Shown piece after piece: positions 33,930-42,972 of a stretch of DNA of 64,000 bases (position 1 is the stretch's first letter; every line of letters begins with the position of its first letter). Under the pieces are notes generated by a model that was given only the letters and a program-made list of their open reading frames with translations, searched no databases and was not told the DNA's origin. The position numbers were made by a program, and so were the translations under genes. This stretch comes from Ancylomarina subtilis (lineage in GTDB: Bacteria; Bacteroidota; Bacteroidia; Bacteroidales; Marinifilaceae), in assembly GCF_004217115.1 (NCBI RefSeq), contig NZ_SHKN01000001.1, forward strand, positions 2,607,781-2,671,780. Reading direction: 5' to 3'.

Positions 33930-34304
33930 TTAAGCTAAAATCCAATCTCTAGCGGCTTCTAATGTGCTAAAAGGTTTTGATTTGTAACCATCTTCCTTTG
34001 CTTGAAATAACACAGGGATAACAAGATCTTTAGGATCTACGGTAATTAGCGCAATTTTAGATCCTCCAAAAACATGAAGATACTTTTTATAAAAATTAGA
34101 TATTTCAATGTATCTGCTCACCTCAAAATCGAAAGTAGACTTTCGAAAATCTAAAATAAAACCTTTTACATGATTGGGGATTAATTTATTATTGATGGCT
34201 TGCTCCCATGAGGATATAATGTCTTCTACTGTGATCAAGCCGTAGTAATTTTTATAAAGAATTGATGTTTCTGAATCAAATTCGAATTTGAATTTATCAT
34301 TCAT
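33930..34304 (-). CDS. STAS/SpoIIAA-like hypothetical protein
   Basis: A 124-residue soluble protein with the alternating beta-alpha layout of SpoIIAA-like proteins. FKFEFDSETSILYKNYYGLI (4-23) forms the first strands, followed by TVEDIISSWEQAI, GFILDFRKSTFDFEV and KIALITVDPKDLVIPVLFQA. The family includes small proteins with unclear roles, sometimes linked to membranes or lipids; no phosphorylatable Ser of an anti-anti-sigma factor can be assigned with confidence. The start is ATG at 34304. It lies between the phosphate transporter and methylglyoxal synthase genes, both on the minus strand, with a terminator hairpin 52 bases before it that separates it from the synthase gene. Confidence 0.65.
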   Translation of the reverse strand: MNDKFKFEFDSETSILYKNYYGLITVEDIISSWEQAINNKLIPNHVKGFILDFRKSTFDFEVSRYIEISNFYKKYLHVFGGSKIALITVDPKDLVIPVLFQAKEDGYKSKPFSTLEAARDWILA

Positions 34305-34355
34305 ATCTAAAGGCTGGGGTTAGTCGTGTATTCAAAAAAAATAATTACCAATAAA

Positions 34356-34391
34356 CAAAAAAAAACTCACATTCCTATAAAGAAATGTGAG
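34356..34391 (-). terminator. Intrinsic terminator of mgsA
   Basis: On the minus strand CTCACATTTC-TTTATA-GGAATGTGAG forms a stem followed by nine T. It lies 23 bases after the mgsA stop. Confidence 0.88.
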
Positions 34392-34413
34392 CCTATAAAG
34401 TACATCAGTAAAA

Positions 34414-34803
34414 TTATTCTTTATTCTTCTCAATTTCAGATTTATTGAGCTTAACAAGAAAGTCAGCTGTTGCCAAATTCAAGGCTATAGGTACATTATT
34501 TAATACAGCTGTTCGAATTAAGGTTTGAATATCATGCTCGTGTCCATGTGGTGTTTCAGCATCGATCAAGAAAATAACTTCATCAACTTTTCCTTCAAGA
34601 ATCTGTGCCGCTAACAAGATATCGCCTCCGTTTGGACCATGCCCGAACCCCTCAACCTCGAGGTCTAAAACTGAATTTAATAATTTTGACGTGTTAGATG
34701 TTCCAATTAATTTGTGTTTTTTCAATTCATCAAGGTGGCGCTTTACCCAAGCCAACATCTCACTTTTCTTCTGATTATGCGCAACTAATGCAATTCTTTT
34801 CAT
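34414..34803 (-). CDS. mgsA: Methylglyoxal synthase
   Basis: A 129-residue protein, slightly shorter than the E. coli enzyme. It converts dihydroxyacetone phosphate to methylglyoxal and phosphate, a bypass of lower glycolysis when phosphate is scarce. The phosphate-binding region is IALVAHNQKKSEM (4-16), then GTSNTSKLL. The catalytic Asp61 lies in GHGPNGGDILLAAQI, and the conserved HGHEHDIQTLIRTAVLNNVP block (about 87-106) follows. All family residues are visible. The start is ATG at 34803, with its own terminator downstream. The nearby PiT phosphate transporter is an apt neighbour, but shared control is not shown. Confidence 0.95.
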   Translation of the reverse strand: MKRIALVAHNQKKSEMLAWVKRHLDELKKHKLIGTSNTSKLLNSVLDLEVEGFGHGPNGGDILLAAQILEGKVDEVIFLIDAETPHGHEHDIQTLIRTAVLNNVPIALNLATADFLVKLNKSEIEKNKE

Positions 34804-34979
34804 TCGTATATTATTAATTTTTTAAAAATCGATTTTATATTAACATTCAACAAATGCTTAACGATAGCATAAATTGAATATCTTATATATAAGAAATTGT
34901 TACCGACAATCGGTATCCAAAAATAATCAGAATCTGTATAAAATCACTTATACTCATGTTAAATAAAGATTATTATACG

Positions 34980-35009
34980 TTTGAGGTTTACCTAAATCTG
35001 TTATATTTG
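34980..35009 (+). promoter_or_regulatory. Bacteroidota-type promoter of the SPOR lipoprotein genes
   Basis: TTTG at 34980-34983, an 18-base spacer and a perfect TATATTTG at 35002-35009. The first gene starts 39 bases downstream. Confidence 0.7.
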
Positions 35010-35048
35010 TTAGTAATTTGATTTGCATTATATTAAATTTGCATCCAT

Positions 35049-35456
35049 ATGAAAACAAGATTTAAGATACTATTTATTGCATTCCTTAGTTTGACTATTG
35101 GAATGAGTGCCTGCAAGGACGAAAAGAAAACCTTGAAGAACCCAAAGGCGAGTAAAAAAATCGTAAAAACTGTCAAAAAGGAAGCTGTCAAAAAGGTCGT
35201 TCCCAAAGAAGTTGTTAAAAAAGCGATTAATAAGTATTTTTTAATCTCAGCCAGTTTTAAGAATAAAGCCTATGCCGAAAGGTTACAAGCTAAACTTCAG
35301 AAAGAAGGCTACGATTCACAAATTATTCTTTCTAAAAATCAATTTTACCGTGTTTCCTACAAGGGCTTTTCTGATCGTTCCAAAGCATTTAAGGAACTAA
35401 AAATCGCTCGATCAACACAGGGGCAAGAAAACGTTTGGTTGCATATAAAGCATTAA
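35049..35456 (+). CDS. SPOR-domain lipoprotein
   Basis: A 135-residue exported protein. The lipoprotein signal ends in IGMSAC (Cys21), so the mature chain should be lipid-anchored. A very Lys-rich linker (about 22-62, KKIVKTVKKEAVKKV and similar) leads to a SPOR-like domain (about 64-133): YFLISASFKNKAYAERLQAK and YRVSYKGFSDRSKAFKELK. SPOR domains bind denuded peptidoglycan, usually at division sites. The linker charge may help contact with peptidoglycan or DNA. A consensus promoter lies upstream. The next gene encodes a second lipoprotein of the same design and starts 14 bases after this stop. Confidence 0.8.
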   Translation: MKTRFKILFIAFLSLTIGMSACKDEKKTLKNPKASKKIVKTVKKEAVKKVVPKEVVKKAINKYFLISASFKNKAYAERLQAKLQKEGYDSQIILSKNQFYRVSYKGFSDRSKAFKELKIARSTQGQENVWLHIKH

Positions 35457-35470
35457 CTATATTTAGATCT

Positions 35471-35890
35471 ATGAAGTCGTTTGAATACAGCTTAATAATC
35501 CTTGTATTAATCCTATCAGCTTGTGGTGAAAAAAAACTAACCCGGCTAGATAAGACAAATACGATTGAGCTTACGGCAAATAGAGAAATCCCTAAAGCCC
35601 CGTCAACTGAGAGTCAACATTTATCAACAAATTTTTCGCTCTCTCATATACTCGAAAACAGAGCACTGTTCAATTACCATATTGTAGGCGGAAGTAGTAA
35701 AAAAAAGAATACAGCTTTAAATTTGAGTCAACAACTCTATAAAAAGGGATATCCCTGTAGAATTATTGAAACCAACGGACGCTATAGAGTTATCATACAA
35801 TCTTTCGCAGATAAAAAAATAGCTGTTAAGGAGTTGAAAAGATTAAAGAAACTGAATCATAAACCCGATTTATGGATTCTTAAAAATTAA
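35471..35890 (+). CDS. Second SPOR-like lipoprotein
   Basis: A 139-residue lipoprotein. The signal peptide ends in LILSAC (Cys19 or nearby). A linker of about 45 residues without strong charge precedes a SPOR-like domain (about 62-138): FNYHIVGGSSKKKNTALNLS and YRVIIQSFADKKIAVKELK, with the same order of strands and helices as the upstream protein. I start at the ATG at 35471 (MKSFEYSLII); a TTG 36 bases earlier would overlap the upstream gene and spoil the signal peptide. It is likely a diverged paralogue of the previous gene, co-transcribed with it. A bidirectional terminator follows. Confidence 0.78.
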   Translation: MKSFEYSLIILVLILSACGEKKLTRLDKTNTIELTANREIPKAPSTESQHLSTNFSLSHILENRALFNYHIVGGSSKKKNTALNLSQQLYKKGYPCRIIETNGRYRVIIQSFADKKIAVKELKRLKKLNHKPDLWILKN

Positions 35891-35918
35891 AAAAGAGCTC
35901 GATTGAGCTCTTTTTTTT
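35889..35918. terminator. Bidirectional intrinsic terminator
   Basis: AAAAGAGCTC-GATT-GAGCTC followed by eight T on the plus strand, with a run of A on the left arm that gives T on the minus strand. It serves the SPOR lipoprotein genes (plus) and the PAP2-like gene (minus, ending 35948). Confidence 0.85.
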
Positions 35919-35947
35919 ATTTTCAAATTACCTGGTAAAAATCTCCT

Positions 35948-36550
35948 TTATTTATAAATGAATGTCAAAAAGACAACCGCAAATCCTAGAATAAACCCCA
36001 CATAGATTTGGGTTGAAGTATGTCGATCTAATTTCAAACGAGAATAAGCCAACAGACCGGCAGCAAAAAGACTCATCATAAACATGGCTCTTAGCGAAGT
36101 TGAAAATCGAACAGAAAACGTAAAAATTAGCGCACACAGACCACCTATTCCGGCCATATGCAAGCTGATCTTCCACCAATAGGACGTGATCAACAGAAGC
36201 ACTAAACTAAAGATTCCTGCAAGCTGTAAGCGTGCAAAAATATTACTCCCCGGTAATTTTGATAATAAATAAAATCCTAAGGAATAAGATAAAACTGCCA
36301 GAGCCAAAGGAATCATTCGATCTTTTCGTTCACTTAAATCATAACTACTGATCAGAGAATAAGATTTGAGCAAAGGCAAACAACTTATTGGCAAAAGTAC
36401 AGTCGTAATAAACACAATCAGATAAATTGCCTTAACCAGAGTAAAGGGTGTAAAATCGAGAAAGGTGTGAGAATGAAAAATTAAATATAGGGCATATAAG
36501 GGCATAAGCATAGGATGGGCAAGCCCCGATATAATTCTGGATAGATTCAT
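35948..36550 (-). CDS. PAP2-like integral membrane protein with altered catalytic motifs
   Basis: A 200-residue protein with about six membrane helices. The order of motifs follows PAP2 lipid phosphatases in a decayed form. SERKDRMIP (about 74-82) stands where K-x6-RP is expected. HMAGIGG (about 131-137) stands for PSGH, and SRLKLDRHTSTQ (about 170-181) stands for SR-x5-H-x3-D, with Gln in place of the final Asp. Activity on lipid phosphates is therefore uncertain. The start is ATG at 36550 (MNLSRIIS); a TTG two codons upstream is less likely. The gene follows rpoN with only 15 bases between them and may share its transcript. Confidence 0.65.
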   Translation of the reverse strand: MNLSRIISGLAHPMLMPLYALYLIFHSHTFLDFTPFTLVKAIYLIVFITTVLLPISCLPLLKSYSLISSYDLSERKDRMIPLALAVLSYSLGFYLLSKLPGSNIFARLQLAGIFSLVLLLITSYWWKISLHMAGIGGLCALIFTFSVRFSTSLRAMFMMSLFAAGLLAYSRLKLDRHTSTQIYVGFILGFAVVFLTFIYK

Positions 36551-36565
36551 GTTCAAAGATTGAGT

Positions 36566-38020
36566 TTAGAGTTCTTTTCTTAGTCGAGCCACTGGAATAT
36601 TAAGTTGTTCGCGATATTTGGCCACAGTTCTTCGGGCAATCATATATGATTTTTCTTTTAGTATGGCTGCTAATTTATCATCTGTTAATGGCTTTTTCTT
36701 GTCTTCGTTATCGACACACTCCTTTAATATATTCTTAATTTCTCGGGTTGAAACCTCTTCCCCGGTATCGGTCTGAAGGCCTTCGGAGAAAAAATATTTT
36801 AAGGGAAAAATACCAAAATGAGTTTGTATGTATTTGGAATTGGAAACACGGGAAATAGTCGAAATATCCAAAGAGGTTAACTCCGAGATATCCTTCAGGA
36901 TCATGGGTTTCAATTTCTTTTCATCCCCTTCGATAAAATAATCCCTTTGAAAATCAATAATAGCCTTCATACTCAGCATCAAAGTGTTCTGACGCTGACG
37001 AATGGCATCAATAAACCATTTAGCAGAATCAAGCTTCTGCTTAACAAACATCACAGCATCTTTCTGCTCCCTTGATTGATTGTCCTTATTCTTGGAGTAA
37101 TCTTCAATCATATCCACATAAGAACGACTGATATGCAAATCAGGAACATTGCGTGAATTAAGACTTAGATTCAATTCACCATCCTCTTCTTCAAGAATAA
37201 AATCAGGGATAATAGTTGGAGATGGTTTTGACATAGGGTTTACAAAAGCTCCTCCTGGCTTTGGATTAAGTTTGAGTATTTCGTCCACAGCACACTTAAA
37301 ATCTTCGTCACTCAAATTTAAACGCTTCTGTATTTTGTCGTAATGCTTGCGTGTGAATTCATCAAAATATTTCTTCAGAATTTGATGAGCCAGCTTTACA
37401 TCAGGATTATGCGAACCCTTACGCTTTATTTGCAAAATGAGACATTCCTGCAAATCACGAGCTCCAATACCGGCAGGATCAAAATCCTGAATAATATGCA
37501 AAAGCTCTACCAATTCTTCAAAAGTTGTATGTATGCCTGTAGAGAAAGCTAAATCGTCAACAATACTATCAATGTCACGACGTAAATAACCATCCTCATC
37601 GATATTACCTATCAGATATTCAGCCAAAGCCGCTTTTTCAGGCGATAGAATTCGTAAGCCCAATTGTGAAATTAACTGCTCATGAAAAGTGGTTCCTCCC
37701 GAAAAAGGAATATCCTCATGCTTATCATCCTTAGAGTAATTTTGAGCGGCTAATTTGTATGAAGGTGTGTCATCGTCTTCAATATAATCTTCAAGAGAGA
37801 ATTCTTCCTGATCTTTATCTTTTATCTCATTTTCTTCTTCCTGATAATCTTCTTGAACGTTCTCTTCACTACCGCCTTCATCCAAAACCGGATTCTCTTC
37901 CAGTTCTTTCTTTATCCGTTCCTCAAGCTGTAAAGTTGGCAGCTCAAGAAGTTTGATCACCTGTATTTGTTGAGGTGATAATTTTTGTAATAATTTTTGT
38001 TGTAGGCTCTGCTTAAGCAT
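36566..38020 (-). CDS. rpoN: RNA polymerase sigma-54 factor
   Basis: A 484-residue sigma-54. The Gln/Leu-rich region I lies at about 1-50 (QKLLQKLSPQQIQVIKLLEL), followed by an acidic linker (about 52-90). The core-binding region is at about 115-270 (FDPAGIGARDLQECLILQIK), and the DNA-binding part has a helix-turn-helix (LDISTISRVSNSKYIQTHFG). The RpoN box ARRTVAKYREQLNIP lies near the end. It directs polymerase to -24/-12 promoters and needs an NtrC-type activator; one is encoded at 3484-4848, with a candidate promoter at 3306-3321. The start is ATG at 38020. Length is normal for the family. Confidence 0.97.
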   Translation of the reverse strand: MLKQSLQQKLLQKLSPQQIQVIKLLELPTLQLEERIKKELEENPVLDEGGSEENVQEDYQEEENEIKDKDQEEFSLEDYIEDDDTPSYKLAAQNYSKDDKHEDIPFSGGTTFHEQLISQLGLRILSPEKAALAEYLIGNIDEDGYLRRDIDSIVDDLAFSTGIHTTFEELVELLHIIQDFDPAGIGARDLQECLILQIKRKGSHNPDVKLAHQILKKYFDEFTRKHYDKIQKRLNLSDEDFKCAVDEILKLNPKPGGAFVNPMSKPSPTIIPDFILEEEDGELNLSLNSRNVPDLHISRSYVDMIEDYSKNKDNQSREQKDAVMFVKQKLDSAKWFIDAIRQRQNTLMLSMKAIIDFQRDYFIEGDEKKLKPMILKDISELTSLDISTISRVSNSKYIQTHFGIFPLKYFFSEGLQTDTGEEVSTREIKNILKECVDNEDKKKPLTDDKLAAILKEKSYMIARRTVAKYREQLNIPVARLRKEL

Positions 38021-38173
38021 ATATGTATTTAACTATTAGTCAGATTATAGAATACTTTAACTTAGGATTTAACAATACAAATATCAAACCACAATAGGTA
38101 AAAGAATAAAATAAAGGTAAATATACATGCAGAATGACTGAATAAAAAGTCTTTTAACAGAAAATTTCAGACA

Positions 38174-38204
38174 CAAAAAAAGCCGATTCAAAAATGAATC
38201 GACT
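38174..38204 (-). terminator. Intrinsic terminator of asnS
   Basis: On the minus strand AGTCGATTC-ATTTTT-GAATCGGCT forms a stem (one G-T pair) followed by seven T. It lies 26 bases after the asnS stop. Confidence 0.85.
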
Positions 38205-38229
38205 TTCTGATATTATTAAAGCTTAATTA

Positions 38230-39675
38230 TTAAAATTCAGCATTTTTAGGTGTACGTGGAAAAGGAATCACGTCACGGATATTACCCATACCTGTAACAA
38301 ACAACATCATTCTTTCGAATCCTAATCCGAAACCAGAGTGTGTGGCTGACCCAAAACGACGCGTATCAATATACCAGTCCATTTCTTCAGCAGGAACATC
38401 CATTTCCTTCATACGAGTCAAAAGCTTATCTAAATCTTCCTCACGTTGTGAGCCCCCCACAATTTCACCAATTCCAGGGAATAAAATATCCATAGCACCT
38501 ACAGTTTTTCCATCATCATTTTGCTTCATATAAAAAGCTTTAATGTCCTTAGGATAGTCTGTTAAAATAACTGGTTTTTCAAATTTCTTCTCAACCAAAT
38601 ATCTTTCATGCTCCGATTGAAGATCAGCTCCCCATCCTTCAATCAGGTACTGAAATTTCTTCTTTTTATTAGGCTTAGAATTACGTAGAATATCAATCGC
38701 CTCAGTATAAGTCAAACGGACAAAATCGTTCTCTAATACAAAACGTAACTTCTCTATCAGTTCCATCGACTTCTCATCAGCTTTCTTCCCTTTCTCTTCT
38801 TCTTGTAAACGCTTACTTAAGAACTCCAGATCGCTCATGCAATTATCCAGGGCATATTTAATCAAATATTTAAGGAATTCTTCGGCCAAATCCATATTGT
38901 CCTTTAGATCATAGAAAGCCATTTCTGGTTCAATCATCCAAAACTCAGCAAGGTGACGAGTTGTATTTGAATTCTCTGCACGGAAAGTTGGTCCGAAAGT
39001 GTAAATCTCGCCAAGAGCCATAGCACCTAACTCGCCTTCTAATTGCCCTGAAACAGTTAGATTGGTTTCTTTACCAAAGAAATCTTCTTTATAATTAATA
39101 CTTCCATCCTCGTTTAAAGGTGGGTTTTTAGGATCAAGTGTTGATACTCTAAACATTTCACCTGCACCCTCGGCATCAGAACCGGTAATTAGTGGGGTGT
39201 GCATGTAATAGAATCCTTTTTTATTGAAAAACTCATGCACAGCAAAAGCCATAGCATGACGAATACGAAAGACTGCTGAAAAGGTATTGGTACGAAAACG
39301 TAAATGAGCCTTTTCTCTAAGAAATTCCAAAGAGTGCTTTTTAGGCTGTAATGGGTATTTCTCAGGATCAGCAACTCCTAAAACTTCAATTTCAGTTGCT
39401 TCAAGTTCAACATTTTGACCACTACCTGTTGATTCAATCAATTTACCATTAACAGAAATAGCAGCTCCTGTTGTGATTTTCTTCAACAAATCCTCATTAA
39501 AATTAGGAACATCAACAACGATCTGAAGATTATTAATAGTAGAACCATCATTTAAAGCAACAAAATTGATTTGCTTATTACCACGTTTGGTTCTTACCCA
39601 TCCTTTCACATTTACTTCACTTCCAAAATCTTTTGAAAGCAATAGCTCTTTAATCTTGATTCTTTTTAGTTCCAT
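38230..39675 (-). CDS. asnS: Asparagine--tRNA ligase
   Basis: A 481-residue class IIb synthetase. The N-terminal OB-fold tRNA anticodon domain (about 1-120, [20 protein letters not shown]) is followed by the catalytic core: motif 2 [20 protein letters not shown] (about 230-249) and motif 3 [21 protein letters not shown] (about 446-465). The chain ends [15 protein letters not shown], the usual AsnRS ending; aspartyl enzymes differ there. It charges tRNA-Asn in the cytoplasm. The start is ATG at 39675. It has its own terminator, and no operon partner is close. Confidence 0.97.
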   Translation of the reverse strand: MELKRIKIKELLLSKDFGSEVNVKGWVRTKRGNKQINFVALNDGSTINNLQIVVDVPNFNEDLLKKITTGAAISVNGKLIESTGSGQNVELEATEIEVLGVADPEKYPLQPKKHSLEFLREKAHLRFRTNTFSAVFRIRHAMAFAVHEFFNKKGFYYMHTPLITGSDAEGAGEMFRVSTLDPKNPPLNEDGSINYKEDFFGKETNLTVSGQLEGELGAMALGEIYTFGPTFRAENSNTTRHLAEFWMIEPEMAFYDLKDNMDLAEEFLKYLIKYALDNCMSDLEFLSKRLQEEEKGKKADEKSMELIEKLRFVLENDFVRLTYTEAIDILRNSKPNKKKKFQYLIEGWGADLQSEHERYLVEKKFEKPVILTDYPKDIKAFYMKQNDDGKTVGAMDILFPGIGEIVGGSQREEDLDKLLTRMKEMDVPAEEMDWYIDTRRFGSATHSGFGLGFERMMLFVTGMGNIRDVIPFPRTPKNAEF

Positions 39676-39973
39676 TTTATTATGACTTAATGAGATTAAT
39701 TAATCGATTTTTATTGAAAAACCGATTACAAGGCTACAAAAATATAAAAATGCATTCAATTAAGCTTAGTTACACGGAATTAAATAAGAAAAAGCTTAGA
39801 ATATATTGGATCTGTAACAAAAGTTGAAATCGTAAATTAGAGATAAATATCACTAAAAAAAGGAATCGACTAAGTCACTGATATAATGACATTAAGTTTG
39901 CACATCACAAAATTGCATAAGCTTGATTTACTATTTTTTATTCAGAATAGTATCTTTAGAGGTTTACATCAAC

Positions 39974-41641
39974 ATGACAAATTCTATGATTCAAAATAAA
40001 TTAATTCATTCGATACAGGATAGTATTCAAAATAACTGGGATTCTCCAGCCTTTACCAATTACCAAAAAGATAGCCTGAGTTTCAAAGAAGTGGCTCAAC
40101 ATATACAATGGCTTCATATCCTATACAAAGAATTGGGAATTAAAAAAGGGGATAAAATTGCATTAATTGGTCGGAACTTAAACAATTGGGCAGTGACCTA
40201 TTTAGCAACGATTACTTATGGTGCAACCATTGTTCCTATTCTTCCCGATTTCAATTCAAGTGACATACATCATATCATCAACCATTCTGAGGCTTCACTC
40301 CTTTTTACCACCGAGAATATTTTCAATAAAATTGATGATTCTAAAATTAAAAAGATAAAAGGGATTCTTTCTCTAAACGACTTTAGTCTACTTTGCACTT
40401 CTTGTAATAAGTTGAAAAAAGTACTCAAAATTGCCAATGAGAAATCAGAAAAAACACCTCTGAATAAATTGGAATTAAACTATGCCAATCCTAAGGAAGA
40501 TGATATTGCTGTTTTATCATACACATCCGGAACTTCAGGATTTTCAAAAGGAGTTATGCTAAGCTATAAATGTCTGCATTCAAATGTGAAAATTGGTTTC
40601 GATCATATCGATTTAAGACCCCAGGATAAAGTCGTATCCTTTCTACCACTTGCTCACGTTTTTGGTTGCATGTTCGAATTCCTAACCGAATTTTGTTGTG
40701 GTTGCCATGTGATTTTTCTCTCACGGGTTCCAACTCCTCAACTCATCACAAAAGCTTTTCAGGAAGTTAAACCCCGACTGATTTGTTTGGTACCGCTTAT
40801 CATGGAGAAAATCTATAAAAAACGCATTTTACCCGCTTTGGAAAGTCGACGTGTGAAGCTTATGATGAAGATTCCTCTTTTAGAAAAGAAAGTGTATAAA
40901 AAAATTAGAAATTCATTAATCGAGACATTCGGAGGTGAATTTATTGAGGTTATTATTGGTGGAGCTGCTTTAGGAAAAGAGGTAGAAGATTTTCTAAAAA
41001 AAATAGAATTCCCTTTTACGGTTGGTTATGGTATGACCGAATGTGGTCCACTTATAAGCTATAGTCCAAGTGCACATTTTCAAGCCCATTCCTGTGGACA
41101 GGTCGTCGATAGAATGCAAGTGCGAATTGACTCACCAGATCCATACAATATTGTTGGCGAAATTCAAGTGAAAGGCGATAATGTCATGTCCGGTTATTAT
41201 AAAAACAAGGATGCAACATCAGAAGCTTTTACTAAAGATACCTGGTTAAGAACAGGCGACTTGGGTGTCATTGATGAGAATAATGTCATCTACATTAAAG
41301 GTCGGTCTAAAAATATGCTTCTTGGCCCATCGGGGCAAAATATCTACCCCGAAGAAATTGAATCTCGTCTGAATAATTTACCCTTTATTCAGGAATCCAT
41401 TGTTACTGATGATAAAGATCACAAACTGATTGCTCTGGTTTATCCCGATTATGAAGTGTGCGATGCAGAAGGCTTAACCAGGGAAGAAATAGAACAAGCT
41501 TTTGAAACTGATCGAAAAATTCTGAATAAGGATTTACCAGCCTTTATGAATGTCTCTCGTATTATTTTATTTCCTCAGGAGTTCGAAAAAACTCCAAAAC
41601 GAAATATAAAACGCTTCCTTTATACCGAAATGTATCACTAG
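39974..41641 (+). CDS. AMP-binding acyl-CoA ligase (long-chain-fatty-acid--CoA ligase like)
   Basis: A 555-residue adenylate-forming enzyme. The phosphate loop is LSYTSGTSGFSKGVMLSYK, then the A5-type motif VGYGMTECGPLIS and the A7/A8 region LRTGDLGVIDENNVIYIKGR followed by NIYPEEIE. The C-terminal Lys motif is KTPKRNIKRFL. It would activate a fatty acid with ATP and CoA. I start at the ATG at 39974 (MTNSMIQNKL); a TTG 51 bases upstream gives an unlikely hydrophobic extension. It is somewhat shorter than E. coli FadD and closer to the Bacteroidota long-chain ligases. It stands alone, ended by a strong terminator, next to the candidate origin. Confidence 0.9.
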   Translation: MTNSMIQNKLIHSIQDSIQNNWDSPAFTNYQKDSLSFKEVAQHIQWLHILYKELGIKKGDKIALIGRNLNNWAVTYLATITYGATIVPILPDFNSSDIHHIINHSEASLLFTTENIFNKIDDSKIKKIKGILSLNDFSLLCTSCNKLKKVLKIANEKSEKTPLNKLELNYANPKEDDIAVLSYTSGTSGFSKGVMLSYKCLHSNVKIGFDHIDLRPQDKVVSFLPLAHVFGCMFEFLTEFCCGCHVIFLSRVPTPQLITKAFQEVKPRLICLVPLIMEKIYKKRILPALESRRVKLMMKIPLLEKKVYKKIRNSLIETFGGEFIEVIIGGAALGKEVEDFLKKIEFPFTVGYGMTECGPLISYSPSAHFQAHSCGQVVDRMQVRIDSPDPYNIVGEIQVKGDNVMSGYYKNKDATSEAFTKDTWLRTGDLGVIDENNVIYIKGRSKNMLLGPSGQNIYPEEIESRLNNLPFIQESIVTDDKDHKLIALVYPDYEVCDAEGLTREEIEQAFETDRKILNKDLPAFMNVSRIILFPQEFEKTPKRNIKRFLYTEMYH

Positions 41642-41662
41642 AATTTCGTTGAAAAACACAGA

Positions 41663-41691
41663 AAGCAACTACAACAGTAGTTGCTTTTTTT
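41663..41691 (+). terminator. Intrinsic terminator of the acyl-CoA ligase gene
   Basis: AAGCAACTAC-AACA-GTAGTTGCTT is a perfect 10-bp stem followed by a T-run. It lies 22 bases after the stop. Confidence 0.92.
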
Positions 41692-42591
41692 ATGCCCAAT
41701 AGTCGTGATATTTCTCCTTATTAAAGGAAGATAAAATTGGATAATAAAACCCTAAAAAGAGATTCCAATAATGAAAAAGATTAAAAAAAATGTCACCTAA
41801 AATGCAACCTTTTTATTTAAAACAAGTATAAGTCACCATAAACCTTATTAGAATTATACCCCAATATATGGTTAGTATTAAAGTTTATAGAGAACACTAA
41901 GTACAGTTTTTATTTTTCATGCAATAGATTACATATAATTCTAATAAGCAGATATTTACAACAGTTTTTAAAGAAATCAACAGTTTTGTTCACATATCGT
42001 TAACAGACTGTTGATTTTTTCTTATTAAATATTCGAAATAAATCTTTGGATATCTAATAGGACAATTTGTATGAGAAAAATTTTCCTTCCAAACAATTTT
42101 ACTTTTAAGTACTGAAAATGCAACTTCCAACAGTTTATCAACAATCTGTTAATAGGAAAAACAAACTTAATTTTCAAAAACTAACTTTATCAACAGATTG
42201 TTAATATCACCCATAAAAGTCTATTATTCAAAAGCCCTAAATTAACAACCTATGTTAATAGCCTGTTATTAGACTTCCAACACTCAAAAATCCTATAAAA
42301 TCTGTTTTCAATTACCAACATTATTAACAGGATATTATAATCATTATATTTTTTAGAAAAATTAAAAGAAAAGATAATAATATAATAAGTGTTGATAAGA
42401 GGAAAAGAATGGTGGATAAATGGAAAATCACAAAATGGGCTAAGATTATATTTTTTGTGAAAATTGAATAAAAAAAGAGTCTTGAAAATTCGAGTATATT
42501 TGCCCACAAACTAAATTGAAAGTTGGAAAAGAATAATTTATATTGGTGAATTTATTATCTTGCATGAATCTATTCTAAACTGAACAAAAGA
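41692..42591. other. Non-coding AT-rich region with DnaA-box-like repeats (candidate chromosome origin)
   Basis: About 900 bases with no credible gene; the frames that stay open are low-complexity and lack any motif. Between 41974 and 42419 are three copies of TTATCAACA (42135-42143 and 42187-42195 plus; 42390-42398 minus). AAATCAACA occurs at 41974-41982 (plus) and 42009-42017 (minus), and TTATCCACC at 42411-42419 (minus), one base from the E. coli DnaA box TTATCCACA. TGTTAATA occurs at 42147, 42199 and 42253, spaced 52-54 bases. Genes to the left mostly point left and those just to the right mostly point right. This fits a bidirectional origin; dnaA is not adjacent. Confidence 0.45.
42134..42206 (+). 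repeat. Two direct repeats of a 21-bp iteron-like unit
   Basis: TTTATCAACA plus three variable bases plus TGTTAATA occurs at 42134-42154 and 42186-42206, 18 of 21 bases identical and 52 bases apart. Each unit is also nearly a dyad (TTATCAACA facing TGTTAATA). The spacing is close to five helical turns. Confidence 0.6.
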
Positions 42592-42972
42592 ATGAGCTGG
42601 GAAAATAGAAACTTTAAATTACTATTGGTTGAAGACAACAAATTGAATCAAATTGTTGTGAAGTTTAGTTTAAAGCGATTTGGATATGATATTGTGACGG
42701 CCAATAATGGAATTGAAGCTATAGAAGAATTCAAGAATAACGAATTTGATTTTATTCTGATGGATGTCATGATGCCTGAGATGGATGGTTTAGAAGCCAC
42801 AAAACATATTCGTCAGTTAGAAAATGGACACGAAATTCCAATTATAGCTCTTACAGCTGACGTGATTACTGCAACTGCTAACAAATGCCGCGATAGTGGT
42901 ATGACAGCTCATATGTCAAAGCCTTTTGAAGTTGAGAAACTTTTTGAGATTCTGGAAAGTTTAAATCTTTGA
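42592..42972 (+). CDS. Single-domain response regulator (receiver only)
   Basis: A 126-residue CheY-like receiver with nothing else attached. The acidic pocket includes E14 and D15 (LLVEDNKLN), the phosphorylation site is D58 (FILMDVMMPEMDG), the switch Thr lies in ALTADVI, and the conserved Lys is in HMSKPFEVEKL. The sequence resembles receivers of hybrid kinases rather than CheY. Without an output domain it must pass phosphate on or act by binding a partner. No kinase gene is adjacent; the sensorless kinase at 29774-30601 belongs to the matching hybrid-type class and is a speculative partner. A TATATTTG at 42495-42502 may be part of its promoter. Confidence 0.92.
   Translation: MSWENRNFKLLLVEDNKLNQIVVKFSLKRFGYDIVTANNGIEAIEEFKNNEFDFILMDVMMPEMDGLEATKHIRQLENGHEIPIIALTADVITATANKCRDSGMTAHMSKPFEVEKLFEILESLNL

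Noticed and set aside
42250-42509. Minus-strand ORFs of 61 and 85 codons inside the candidate origin
   Set aside because: They are low-complexity (Phe, Ile, Leu, Asn), overlap each other in two frames and cover repeated DnaA-box-like DNA; no family features.
41692-42591. Plasmid-type or phage origin, or a CRISPR array, to explain the repeats
   Set aside because: Repeat units are few, imperfect and unequal in spacing, there is no Rep or Cas gene, and flanking genes are chromosomal housekeeping genes.
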